Below, piece by piece: positions 17,546-28,575 of a DNA stretch of 64,000 nucleotides. The stretch's first letter is position 1; each line of letters starts with the position of its first letter. The position numbers and the translations under genes were made by a program. Below the pieces are notes generated by a model. That model was given only the letters and a program-made list of their open reading frames with translations, was not told the DNA's origin and ran no database searches. The DNA is from Hyperoplus lanceolatus (lineage: Eukaryota > Chordata > Actinopteri > Uranoscopiformes > Ammodytidae): NCBI GenBank assembly GCA_026929865.2, contig CM049397.1, positions 1,426,001 to 1,490,000 of the forward strand. The letters are read 5' to 3'.

Positions 17546-19320
17546 TGCCTCGTTTCCACCCGGTTCGGTCCGGGTAGTTTGGCTTTTCATTTGCCAAAAG
17601 TTGGGTAGGGTACGGTTTAAGCGCACCTAACCGCTCTGAGCCGCTCCTAATCTCAGTACTCCTCCGTTGGGGTACTAGCCGCCTGAAAGGGTGCCGAAAA
17701 GGCGGAGCTACACACTGCCGTCATTTGATTGGTCGGCAGAATCGTCACTTCCGTGCGACAGGGGGATTGAAAACAAACAAACACAGTACCGGCGATTAAT
17801 TTCTGGACAATGGCGAAAGCTTTTTTTATTGCAGAAATGGAGAGGGAGCTGGATGGAGCGGTGAGAAATAAAAAGGTCTTCCAGCTGGTGTCTGAAAAGA
17901 TGGTGGCTGCGGGGCACCAGAAGACCACTGAGCAGTGTCACACTAAATCCAAGAAGCTTCGGGCCGAGTAGGATAAAAGACCACAACAACCGCAGTGGCG
18001 TCAACAGGAAGACGTGGAAGTGGTACAACATGATGGACGCTATCTACTGTCACCGACCGGCAAGCCGGGGAAGAGAGGGGGGGATCGACACGGCCACCTC
18101 TCTATTGGAGTCCATGTTGGAGCCTAACGGTAAGATTTGCCAGGATAGTAGCTACTGACATCACAGAAAGAGAAATGTACGGTTAGACAGTGAGACCATA
18201 AAACACTCTTTCTGCCTTTTCTCAGGCTAGGATGATCCGATTTCAATTTTTTCTGCACATTTATACTTCATAGGATCTCCGAGTTCAATACACCTTCATA
18301 TTCCAACCGGTGAAGTAGGCCTTTAAGTAATTTAAATAATTGATATATAAGCATATTAAGAGACTGGGATGAAATCACAGCGTTACATCGAGCGAATTGT
18401 GTGCTGTGTTGGGTTGCTAGCCAGTTAGCTAGCAACCCTTTGTTTGGAAGTTAACGTGAAGTAGCAAGCTTCTAGTTTTACTGGTCACCAATTCGGTGAT
18501 TTAAATATTTCTTTAAAGTCAATGTTGGTCCGTAAGCTATTGTATTAGTTATCGTGACTAAAACGTAATTTGTGTAACTTTCAGATGAGGGCCGTTGCTC
18601 ACAGGATGAATCGACCCTGTTCGATAGAGAACAAATGGCGACTCTGGAAGAATGTGCAACCCCAACACGATGTCCCCCCCTTCTTCACGGACATCAACGC
18701 CAGCACCAGTGGAGCCTGCTGCCCCAAGCAGTAGCAACACCACCACCACTCCACGTCTTTTATTTTTGGTAAGTCCTAAAAATCACCTGACTGCACAGCA
18801 TAGTTGCTTCTAAGTTACGGTGTTTTACTGCTGGATATGATGAAAGTAGAGCTACATTTAACCACACTTTTTAAATTCTGCATTATGTGTACCTGCATAC
18901 GAGTTATTGAGAAGTTGATTAAACACAATGTGTCTAACATCCGATATTCCTCTCTGTTTTGCATTACAGACGAAAGGGGAAGGGGCAGTGAAGTTGCTGA
19001 GGCAATACGCGAGCTGAAGGCATCCGATGAAAGGACGCTGGAGAAGGCAGAGGAGCGACAGGAGCGGCGCCTTTCAGGTAGCTCAGGAGGATGCCCGGAT
19101 TGCCAGGCAGGATGCGGCTGAGGTGGCAAGAGTACAGATGGAGCTTTCAACGCCGCCTTCCTCCAGACATTCAGTCAGATGGTGCAGGTGCTGGGTGGAC
19201 GTCGTGACCTTGTGCCATGATCCAGCCATATTTACAACGTGGAATAACCTGGCTTTGCATAGCTGCTTCAAGCTATGCCTCAAAGCGAGTCTTCAGTACA
19301 TCAGGGCTCATTTGTAAACC
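17546..19320 (+). mobile_element. PIF/Harbinger-type unit carrying a Myb/SANT-like gene
   Basis: The left edge TGCCTCGTTTCCACCC follows TTA at 17543-17545 and resembles Harbinger ends that begin with a TTTCCAC motif. The interior holds a three-exon Myb/SANT-like pseudogene. A matching right end was not found before 19320 and there is no DDE transposase frame, so the unit is incomplete. Confidence 0.45.
17810..19207 (+). pseudogene. Myb/SANT-like protein of a Harbinger transposon, three exons
   Basis: Proposed exon 1 17810-18129 starts ATG (MAKAFFIAEMERELDGAV), includes FQLVSEKMVAAGH, TTEQCHTKSKKLR and, after a TAG at codon 54 and a frameshift, NRKTWKWYNMMDAIYCHRP, the trihelix-like Myb/SANT pattern. 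It ends at a donor GTAAG. Exon 2 18585-18768 lies between TTTCAG and GTAAGT. Exon 3 starts at 18970 after TTACAG and gives GRGSEVAEAIRELKASDERT and then an alanine- and glutamate-rich coiled-coil tail ending near MVQVLGGRR. In PIF/Harbinger elements a Myb-like protein works with the transposase by binding transposon DNA. Here it is broken by at least one stop and two frameshifts. Domestication is not supported. Confidence 0.65.
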
Positions 19321-19895
19321 AAGAACGGCAAGACTTGCTTCATTGAATTACATTATTAGAATAGCTGTGTTTCTTAGGATGTTACTGTGACATAGTCAGC
19401 GATCAATGAGGACTGAATACACGTATGATCAGTCTGTATCATCTCGTCAGTTGTCGTGGGGGAAATTACTGGTGTGACATCACTCTTGTATTATCCCATC
19501 CTCCCTCCATGTTGATATTATACCCTTCTGTTGAGTAAATGCCCACAAAAACCCCAAGCTGCTGCACACATTGAATTTAGGGATTATAATGTTGGGAGGA
19601 AAAGCGAGGCATAATTGGTAGGTGATTTTCTGTTGAAACATGACAGCGTAAATACTTTGAAAGTTGTGACTGCACAAACAACTGACATGGGATATACTTG
19701 GGTGCCTGATAAGACCTCCAGACATGTAATGCCTCTGTCATTATCCTAGCCATTTTTCTGATTCAACAAGCATCAATTTGACTTGAAGTTTGGCGAAAGG
19801 ATTCATAAATACTAAACAAACATCACAGCCCCATATTCCTGGATATCATGTTCAGTCTGTCAGTGCAGCGCCGCTTCCTGTGTTCACAGGCTAGG
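19321..19895. other. Unassigned stretch
   Basis: No transposon terminus or domain recognised. A minus-strand 81-codon frame is probably chance. Confidence 0.35.
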
Positions 19896-19903
19896 GTACC
19901 CAT

Positions 19904-21036
19904 CAGGGCTGCCAAGTTTCACCAAAAGTTTGGAGTGAGATTTTTTGGCCGAGGGACCCAAAACCGTGTCCTCTTCCCATCCAATCATTTTTGCTAGTGT
20001 CCTGCAAGTTTACATATTGTTCATAATAAATCAGAAATAAAAGACAATTGGAAAATGTGATAAAACATCAAAAATCTTATTAAAATAAACTAATTCATGA
20101 ATTGCAAAGTCGTAGGACAGGTTTTGATTAAACATTGGGTGTGGACATATTGTAAGTGGGGGTCTGGGGTTCCCCCCCAGAAAATTTTGAGCATTAAACA
20201 CTTAATTTCCTGCATTCTGGTGAATTTTTATGAAGCAATGTGTGCCTTTTCTTCATTCATTTTTATGTAAAGTAAAAGAGAACATTCACGGTGACACAAA
20301 TTTAGCCTACAATGCATGTGTAGTGCTTTCAAATATCTCCTGTAGCCTATTGTTAAAACATTTGGTTAAACTGTAATAAAGGTAATTATTTTTATTCAAC
20401 ATTGTATGGGTTATCCAATTATCCAATTTCAATTCACCATTAGTATATTAAATCTATGACACTTGATGTCTTCTCAGAACATATTTTTCCCACAGTAACC
20501 TCTAAGCTTAGTTACTCAATACATTCATTCAATTAATGTTGACAACATTTTAGAACAAAAATGTGTTGGTGTGTCAACCAGCCCAATAACATAATGCAAA
20601 ACAAGCTTGAATATATCAAGTGAAGTGACTGATTTGAATTAAGGTGTTCTTACCTCTTTGTTCATTTAATACCGGCGTCCTTGTTGTCATTAATTTCCCA
20701 TATAATTTGAACAAAGGGCTTTTATTAGTTTTGTAGTGTAACACAGGGGGGCGTGGCCGTGGTGGTTTGCCAAGTGGCTGCTGCAGCTACGGGCTGCACA
20801 CGGCCATGGGCCTATAAAGAAACCCCGCGTGCAGAAAGCATGGCAGAAAGAGGATGTCACGGAACACAGTCCGTTTAGCTTTTCATAATAAGACTTTCAA
20901 AGTAAAAGTACAAAAAAAAATATATATTACGGGGATTCATTTCTCTGCGTGAGAAATTGGAGGTGTGGCGTGTGAGCGTGTGAACTGGTTGATATGCGTG
21001 TGTCTCACGGCCAAAGCGTGAGACTTGGCCGCTCTG
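19904..21036. mobile_element. hAT-type non-autonomous element with perfect 8-bp TSD
   Basis: GTACCCAT at 19896-19903 and 21037-21044 flanks ends CAGGGCTGCCAAGTTTCAC and, from the right, CAGAGCGGCCAAGTCTCAC. There is no transposase. The block 20738-20925 (GGGGGCGTGGCC onward, with a TATAAA and a CATAATAAGAC region) looks different in base composition and may be a further insertion. Part of the interior (GAGCATTAAACACTTAATTT and CTGCATTCTGGTGAATTTTT) is related to 33020-33070. Confidence 0.85.
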
Positions 21037-21044
21037 GTACCCAT

Positions 21045-21219
21045 GCATAACTGATGATTAAAATACTCCACTTCAATAAAAGCTTCTCACCTGGATATTC
21101 TAAAGTCATGATAGACATCAGTACTCCATTTTGCTTCTCTGTCCGTTCGGTCTATTGTTTTTTCTGTAGTATAATTTAATTTCTCTAAACTGCTCACCCC
21201 CTTCTTAAATGTGACATAT
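21045..21219. other. Short unassigned spacer
   Basis: No feature recognised between the hAT TSD and the LTR. Confidence 0.35.
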
Positions 21220-21399
21220 TGTAGCATCACAGGGTTGGGAGATAGGGGCGGGTCATCTCAGAGGAGGTTCTTAGTGTGACTTCGAGGGTTGTTGTTGTGT
21301 TTCCGGTCAAGCTGTGACCTACATGTTCAAGTAAAGTATGACATTAAAACCCGCTGTTAAGCAAGACTTCATTCACTGCCTCGGCCTGTGGTCATTACA
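21220..21399 (+). mobile_element. Probable 5' LTR of a Gypsy-type retrotransposon
   Basis: The block begins TGTAGCATCACAGG and ends GTGGTCATTACA, giving TGTA...TACA ends, and directly precedes a primer-binding-like sequence and a gag frame. It is about 180 bp. No 3' LTR lies in the window, so the boundaries rest on the TG...CA rule and the adjacent PBS. Confidence 0.55.
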
Positions 21400-21416
21400 T
21401 TGGTGTCAGAAGTGAA
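21400..21416 (+). other. Primer-binding-site-like motif
   Basis: TTGGTGTCAGAAGTG immediately follows the LTR, the usual place and style for the primer-binding site of fish Gypsy-type elements. The tRNA primer was not determined. Confidence 0.5.
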
Positions 21417-21530
21417 CAAACGACAAGAGTGAGTAAAAAGTTTTTGCATCCAAGCGGAGGACTGCTGTGGAATAACGTCGCGGTCAGGCTACAGCGTTAG
21501 CTTCACTGTGTCAACAAGCTAGCTTCGGTC

Positions 21531-22353
21531 ATGTCTTACCCGAAAGTGAAGTAGGAGAAGGTGGAGCGGGAGAGTGGTGCGTTCGGATGGACAGACGAGG
21601 CATACGAGGAGTTTCAAAGAGTTTCCCGAGTGACCAAAGATGGGTTGAGAGGAGCTGCAAGGAAGCTAGCGGCCGACGCAGGGTTGTCTTCGCTTCCCGC
21701 TCGCCCGGAGCAGAATCCCGCGGCACGGGATGAAAACAAACATGGCGGTGCCCATGTTCCAGTTGCCGCCGCAGCAGTAAAGACGACGAAGTACTCCGGT
21801 AGGTCTGACTGGGAGGCATTTTATGCTCAATTTGAACTGCTGGCTGATGCTGGGGGATGGATAGTAGAGACTAAATCACTGCAGCTGGCTTTGTGCCTCA
21901 CAGACGATGCCTTGTAATGCCTACTGCTGCTTACCCCAGGTGAAAGACATGATTACAGTGCTTTAGTGGGGGCCCTGCAGAGGCGTTTTGGACAATGTGT
22001 AAAGCCAGAGCTCCTGCGTAATGAACTCAGTAACCGCGGCAGGAAGCGGGGGGAGCCGCTGAGGGTGTTGGCTAACGACATTGAGAGCCTGACACGTAGG
22101 GCATATGCACACATGCCCCCCAGCGTACAGAGCGAGTTGGCCCGGGACCAGTTCATCAGAGCCCTGCTTCCTTTGGAGCTGCGTGTCCAGGTACAGTTAC
22201 AGCATTCAAGTACTTAACAGACGGCTTTGGAGATGGCCGTGGTGTGGGGCGTGGTCACTGAGGTGGGCCAAAGAGGGAGTTATCCAGCAAGGAGAGCAGC
22301 CGTCGCAGCCCAGGGCCCAGCAGAGGAGAGAAAAAAAAACTTCACCTTTCTGT
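21531..22353 (+). pseudogene. Gypsy-type Gag remnant
   Basis: Starts ATG at 21531. One continuous register contains three in-frame stops: TAG at about codon 8, TAA after CLTDDAL at 21915 and TAA after QLQHSST at 22215. Between them it reads GRSDWEAFYAQFELLADAGG, ALVGALQRRFGQC, NELSNRGRKRGEPLRVLAND and QSELARDQFIRALLPLELRV, the pattern of a retrotransposon gag capsid domain; a basic region GSYPARRAAVAAQ follows. It is cut at 22354 by a TTAA-type element, and no zinc knuckle, protease, RT or integrase follows. The 5' LTR and PBS sit just upstream. This is a 5' fragment of an old Gypsy element. Confidence 0.7.
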
Positions 22354-22834
22354 TAGAGGTGCTGTAAGCGAAATGGTTCTTTTAGCTAACTTCCTGTCAG
22401 TGACTGCAGTTAGCAGTCCCCCGCTCGTCCCTACGTCACCACATTAATGCACTGCGGTCTTCAAGCAGCGAGTTATATAGCATCATCTCAGATCCATAAG
22501 TGTGATAAAAACATGATAAAAATCATCAAAACAGACATTGGGAAGGATTTTTACCTGCTCCGCCATTGTAGAAGCATAAACATTCACCCATCTGTCACTC
22601 TGGCGTGCGCCGGCAGTGAGGCCATGAGTGAGACAGGTGTCGGTTTGTAGCGTTCTCTCTTGCGATTGGATATTTATTTTGGGATCCCCCGAAAAGTTTA
22701 GCCAATTACATGCAGAGCAGCTGACTGAGAAATCGGCTTTATGAAACGCGCACATTATGAAAGTGATCACTGTATGAATAAAGGGAGATTTAACACTTAT
22801 ATTAACATAAATGAACCGCTTACTTCACCTTTAA
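22354..22834. mobile_element. TTAA-ended element, family 1, copy 1
   Basis: Ends TTAGAGGTGCTGTAAGCG and, from the right, TTAAAGGTGAAGTAAGCG. The terminal TTAA suggests a piggyBac or Kolobok-type target. It truncates the gag remnant. A second, longer copy is at 31034-32308. Small frames inside show no domain. Confidence 0.65.
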
Positions 22835-23506
22835 CATCTCTTGTCAAAGGTTATTCTTTTTACTTAACATGAATGACGTTGATGGTTGATTTAAGAACGT
22901 TGCTCACTACCTACCAGCACACGCTGTCAATCAGCGCTAGCTTAGCATTTAAACATAAAGGATAAACTTATTCTGTTGCCTGATTTGTTCAGTCAGCTGT
23001 CACTCCACAATCTTCTGTGTACTTAGTTTTTACTAGCCTGTTTTAAAGTACCACATAAAGGATTACATTGTCATTTAGATAAATAGTTCTACTTTTTATT
23101 TTTTTAACCTGAACCATTTATAATTAAATTAATTATAATATAATTAGATTAAGATAAGATAATATGAATCATAATCATATATGAAAGTCTGTTCATATTG
23201 CAGGCTATATTTTGATTGTCCATGACGTTGCAAATGTGGGTTAAATTAATTCACTTTGTACTTATAACCATATACAGGTGCATCAAAAAAAATGACATAT
23301 CACTTTTTGAATGGACTTTCCATGATATCCTATTTTTTTTAAAGCACCTGGAAACTGCTCACTGTCAACTATTGTATCATTAAACAATGCAGTGGCATCA
23401 AGATCAGTTGGCAGAGAATGCATCTCCTATGAAATGAACAGCCCTCTCACTTAAAGTTTAAACTAGCAAGGCATTGTGGGAAAATGGCCGTCTTTTCCAT
23501 TTCTAC
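22835..23506. other. Unassigned AT-rich stretch
   Basis: Nothing recognised. It includes AATTATAATATAATTAG-type low-complexity sequence near 23120-23170. Confidence 0.4.
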
Positions 23507-24062
23507 GGCTGTGTCTTATTTAACGGACCGCATCCTTCTAAGGACACGGTCTATGAAGGCCATAGCCTGTGAAGGCCGATTTGAAGGCCGAACGAACGCT
23601 GTTAAGTGAGACAGTCTCCGCAGGTCTCCGTTTACGAGCATTTCCGGTTTTTGTAACAAGCCGTTACCTTGCGTGACGACTCGCCACTCCTGTGCTGCTT
23701 AGCAACCCTGATTGCTGCCAACGGAAACAACCTTGTCAACGGAGGAAAAGAGAAAAAGAAGTTGCCTAACAGACGAAAAGAAAGAAAAGTACAAGAAAAA
23801 AAGAAAGGAAGATAAAAGTTAAGAAGATGGAGCAACACGTTGCTGTTTTGTTATTTTTATTTTATGCCATCTCTGGAAAAAAACGCAATGAATCTTGGGA
23901 TATGTTGGGCCGCGATGGATCCATCTGTTGCAGCCTTCAAAACCGTGAAACGACTGCATTTCTCAGCCGCATATGAAGGAGCCTTGCGAATCGTTGCAAA
24001 TGGAACAAGCCTTTGTGCGCCGCTATGATGCAACCGGTCTTCAAATGCAGCCTACGTAGGCT
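23507..24062. repeat. Possible MITE (GGCTGTGTCTTATTTAACGG)
   Basis: The left side starts GGCTGTGTCTTATTTAACGG and has GAAGGCCGATTTGAAGGCCG words. The right side has GTTGCAGCCTTCAAAACCG and ends near AATGCAGCCTACGTAGGCTG. This resembles a common fish MITE, but I could not define matching ends or a target duplication. Confidence 0.35.
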
Positions 24063-24111
24063 GTAACCCCTGAATTGAGATCCAGCTCTACTGTCTTCTG
24101 GCAGGTAAGTA

Positions 24112-25737
24112 CACTCAACAAAAATATAAATGCAACACTTTTGTTTTTGCTCCCATTTTTCATGAGATGGACTTAAAGATCTAAAATTCATTCCAGATAC
24201 ACAATATTACCATTTCTCTCAAACATTGTTCACAAATCTGTCTAAATGTGTGGTAGTGAGCACTTCTGCTTTGCTGAGATAATCCATCCCACCTCACAGG
24301 TGTGCCACATCAAGATGCTGATCTGACATCATGATTAGTGCACAGGTGTACCTTAGACTGTCCACAATAAAAGGCCACTCTGAAATGTGCATTTTTTTGC
24401 TTTATTGGGGGTCTGGGGACTCAGAACCAGTCAGTATCTGGTGTGACCACCATTTGCCTCATGCAGTGCAACACATCTTCTTCGCATAGAGTTTATCAGA
24501 TTGTCAATTGTGGCCTGTGGAATGTTGGTCCACTCCTCTTCAATGGCTGTGCGAATTTGCTAGATATTAGTGGGAAGTGGTGCACGCTGTCGTATACGCC
24601 GGTCAAGCACATCCCAAACATGCTCAATGCGTGACATGTCCGGTGAGTATGCTGGCCATGCAAGAACTGGGACATTTTCAGCTTCCAAGAATTGTGTACA
24701 GATCCTTGCAACATGGGGCCGTGCATTATCTTGCTGAAACGTGAGGTGATGTTCATGGATGTATGGCACAACAATGGGCCTCAGGATCTCATCACGGTAT
24801 CTCTGTGCATTCAAAATGCCATCAATAAGATGCACCTGTGTTCTTCGTCCATAACAGATGCCTGCCCATACCATAACCCCACCACCATCATGGGCCACTC
24901 GATCCACAACATTGACATCAGCAAAGCGCTCACCCACACGACGCCACACACGCTGTCTGCCATCTGCCCTGAACAATGAAAACCGAGATTCATCCGTGAA
25001 GAGAACACCTCTCCAACGTGCCAGACGCCATCGAATGTGAGCATTTGCCCACTCAAGTCTGTTACGGCGACGAGCTGGAGTCAGGTCAAGACCCCGATGA
25101 GGACGATGAGCATGCAGTTGAGCTTCCCTGAGATGGTTTCTGACAGTTTGTGGAGAATTTGTTTGGTTATGCAAACCAATTGTTTCAGCAGCTGTCTCAG
25201 TGGCTGGTCTCAGACGATCTTGGAGGTGAACCTGCTGGATGTGGAGGTCCTGGGCTGGTGTGGTTACACGTGGTCTGCGGTTGTGAGGCCGGTTGGATGT
25301 ACTGCCATATTCTCTGAAACGCCTTTGGAGACGGCTTATGGTGGATAAATGAACATTCAATGCACGAGCAACAGATCTGGTTGACATTCCTGCTGTCAGC
25401 ATGCCAATTGCACCTCAATGCTTGTGGCATCTGTGGCATTTTGCTGTGAGACAAAACTGCACATTTCAGGGTGGCCTTATATTGTGGACAGTCTAAGGCA
25501 CACCTGTGCACTAATCATGATGTCAGATCAGCATCTTGATGTGGCACACCTGTGAGGTGGGATGGATTGTCTCAGCAAAGCAGAAGTGCTCACTATCACA
25601 CATTTAGACAGATTTGTGAACAATGTTTGAGAGAAATGGTAATATTGTGTATCTGGAATGAATTTTAGATCTTTAAGTCCATCTCATGAAAAATGGGAGC
25701 AAAAACAAAAGTGTTGCGTTTATATTTTTGTTGAGTG
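24112..25737 (-). mobile_element. Near-complete Tc1-family transposon, 1626 bp
   Basis: TA at 24110-24111 and 25738-25739 flanks inverted repeats of about 280 bp (24112-24391 and 25458-25737) starting CACTCAACAAAAATATAAA. A single transposase gene runs on the minus strand between them. Element length and layout fit an autonomous Tc1 transposon, but the gene has two inactivating lesions. Relatives at 3177-3988 and 6618-6881 are deletion products of the same family. Confidence 0.95.
24431..25430 (-). pseudogene. Tc1-family DD34E transposase, two lesions
   Basis: The expected start is ATG at 25430 (MPQALR), but a 5-bp deletion compared with the copy at 3417 shifts the frame after six codons. 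The remaining open frame uses MLTAGMSTRS at 25402 and runs 280 codons. It contains a helix-turn-helix (VARALNVHLSTISRLQRRFR), a second DNA-binding segment near residues 60-100, and the catalytic triad D137 (LFTDESRF), D225 (TFQQDNARPH) and E260 (SPDMSRIEHVW), with 34 residues between the last two. A TAG replaces an expected glutamine codon after PLPTNI, removing about 43 C-terminal residues that are still readable to TGA at 24431. The catalytic core is intact; activity is doubtful. Confidence 0.9.
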
Positions 25738-25739
25738 TA

Positions 25740-28528
25740 TATACTTTAAACACATTTAATAGGCTCAGTTTTCTTATTTTAGGACCCTACCCAACGTTTG
25801 ACCATGGGAATGCATATAAAAGCAGCACCAAACCAAGCTGCACTGCTCGTTGTAAACCAGGCTGAAGTGGTCATTGTGAGGAGGCCTTTTGAGCCCTTAC
25901 GGTGGAAGATGTGGAGCTGGTGGGTGGAGTCTTTGGGCTGTGTGTCAGGACTGCCCAATAGAGCGTTTTCTCGAGCGCGGGCAATGCATTCTCAGGAGAT
26001 GAAAGCAATTGCCATGCACAAATTGAGGTCATGACGCCATAGTTTACCAAAAGTTCTAGTTCACCTGTCCCCACCAATACAGATTTACAGAGTTTCCCAA
26101 ATTCTCTTGAGTTTCCACAGTGCTCAGTTTTCATTTTGCGGTTGGGATTTTTTTTTTTGGTTTGCATATGGACGAAATATGAATTTGTGGTATTAAGCTA
26201 TACAAATAAAATAAAATAAATTAAAATGTCATTAATTGTTTTTGAAAAACTTTAATTAATTAATTAATAAAGTGTGTTTCTGCCAATCTGTACATATCAG
26301 TGTTTGAAGGATCTGGTTACAATATAAAAATCCCTATTTAATATATATGTGGAAAAAACATCAGGCAATGGTAGCCTTAGTAAAGCTAAACCTGGCAAAG
26401 AGCTAAAATTACTAATTGGTTTACTGATCAGTTGTACTTTGTTCGATTGATTTGCAATTAATTCTGGTTTGCGGTGCATAAAAGACGAGACTGGCGCCAA
26501 CCTTGGAGCTTGTGGATACCTTATACTCACTTAGAGGGTGAAGGGGGGAGAACATCAATACGGTGTTGTGGGTCTGTCCTGGGGCTCACGCTGATACTGT
26601 CTTCTTCATTTGTTGGGGCTATGAGGTATAGTGTATGGAACAATACATTTTCTGAAAGGGAAGTGATGGATGATTTATCCTCTTAAGTGCAGGTGGGAAG
26701 TGTGTAACCCTGATCTGCCCATGCCATTAGTGTGATCTTACGCTTTGGGATATACATAGTGGAATTAATGTCTTATACTCCATAGGGATGCATTATAAAG
26801 AGCTGTGAAGTAAATATGGCTCGTCTTCCAACAATATGGCATACCACTGCATAAATATGTTGGTAACCAATAAACATACTGTCCAATAGCCATATGGTAA
26901 TTACATAAACGTCTCATCTACTTTACTATTCCTTTTAAATTTAGATTGTATATTGTCACACTACTACAAAAGTTGAAAATACGGATGCTGGCACATATTT
27001 AAAAAAGAAAATACTGAACAATAACCTTTTAACTTATTCAATGTAAATCTCTGGTGGTCAATTTAGAATGTTTGCTTTTCCAAACAACCTTGAGAATCTG
27101 AAACGTGACAGCAACGTTGCTTACAGATACATCACTGGGGTTTGATTATAATTTTGTCATTTCAACCAACAAGAAAAACAAGTTGCTTAGAAAGAGAGAA
27201 AGGGAGCTTCTGGCTTTGGCTCCGAAGAAAAGACCCCAAGTGGGGGAACCAAGGATCTTAGGGCCAGCCGCAGGGAGTGGTAGGGAGACGTCCCTATCAC
27301 TGCTCCACCACCCAGAGATGTTCTGGGATCAAAGAGGCGAAACATCTTTGGAGGGTGGCTCTCAGCTGACGACCCTGCGGCTGGCTCATCGGCACTAGCG
27401 GAGGTGCAGCAGGCAGAAATGTCTTCTATCCTATGATGCAATTGTAGTAGGTTCTGTAAACTCATTGAAAAATCTGGTCAATACAGATATTTTATTATAT
27501 GTTTTTTTTAAGACATAAAATGATTAGGGCCACATGTGGAATATTTGTTGGAGTCCTGACATTGAACTCAGAATTCTGACTTTAAACTCTGATTTTAAAG
27601 TCAGAGGACAAGGTCAGAACTCAAATACATTTTTCAAAATGTTGCCCTAATAATTTTCCATAAAAATACAAAGCAGGTGCAGTGCATTTATATAACGGTA
27701 ATAGTATGCAATACTATGTTGTGCAAATAAGTTGTAGTTGAATGTCATTTCTAGGAGACCGGTTTGATTCTGTAAAATTTAGTATAATGGATGCTTTTTG
27801 TGTCTGCAAAGTCATTCAATAAGAGTGTTTAAAGTATAGATTTGATGAAGAGAATTCATTAAAAAAGTTCCTTATCGTATTTTGATTGAGAATGGAAATG
27901 TTTTAGGATTCATATTGAACTGAAAGTGTTGATGAGGAGGATTCTTAATTTCTCATACTAATGAAAACAGGAATCTTTCTCAATCCTTACATTTTTTCCT
28001 TTTGGCTGTGCTGTGTCCCTGATGTGTGGTGAGTGGCCGCAGCCCTAATGCCTTCCTACTGAAGGGAGCAGAGATAAGGAAGTGAGAGAAAGAGAAGAGA
28101 GAAAGTATTGACCACAGATGCTTTCTCAGTCCAGACTGTTAGCTTTTTAGCACCGGTGTGTAGTGATCTGGTTACCCAATGTGCCGCCACCACGTTCACA
28201 GACACACTAGAAGCTTCCCCCGAGACACAGGAGGGCAGGTCTGCTGTCTCCATGCTGAAAGAAGGATCTATCTCGGACGTGATTAGAAATGTTCATTGCT
28301 GTCCATTACAGTCATCACTGAATCTGGCCACCCACCAACCATATCCAGCCTCAGTCCCAAAACAGCTCCTAAATTGAATTTCAAGCAGTTGTTGTGTGCT
28401 TTCTAATGTGTTGTACTGTTAGTCAGGCACGTGCACAGATAGACCACAGGCAGTGCTCAAGCAACTTCCCTTGTGGCCTCTGACTTGATATTTGCCCTTT
28501 TTGAAAGTTTATTTTTATGTATATACTG
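25740..28528. other. Long stretch without supported genes
   Basis: About 2.8 kb with no recognised transposon ends and only short frames. The longest frames (near 25871-26167, 27105-27398 and 28108-28377) show no domain, signal peptide or coding-style composition that I would defend. A T-run lies at 26149-26158 and TTAATTAATTAATTAAT near 26253-26270. This is one of the least transposon-like parts of the window and could be host intergenic or intronic DNA. Confidence 0.4.
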
Positions 28529-28575
28529 TAGGGGAGAGTGGCCTAAGTTGTGCATTTTGGAAGTTGTGCAAGTAA
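28529..28575 (+). repeat. Single end of the TA-flanked GGGGAGA family
   Basis: TAGGGGAGAGTGGCCTAAG and then TTGTGCATTTTGGAAGTTGTG matches the left end of the elements at 33523, 41721 and 53832. No right end is nearby. Confidence 0.5.

Noticed and set aside
21220..22353. Complete LTR retrotransposon
   Set aside because: Only a probable 5' LTR, PBS and broken gag are present; pol and the 3' LTR are absent from the window.
24692..25348. Plus-strand frames of 95 and 103 codons
   Set aside because: Antisense to the Tc1-family transposase.
27105..27398. 97-codon frame in a repeat-poor stretch
   Set aside because: Looked at as a possible host exon, but no known domain, no convincing splice sites and an opposite-strand frame of similar length.
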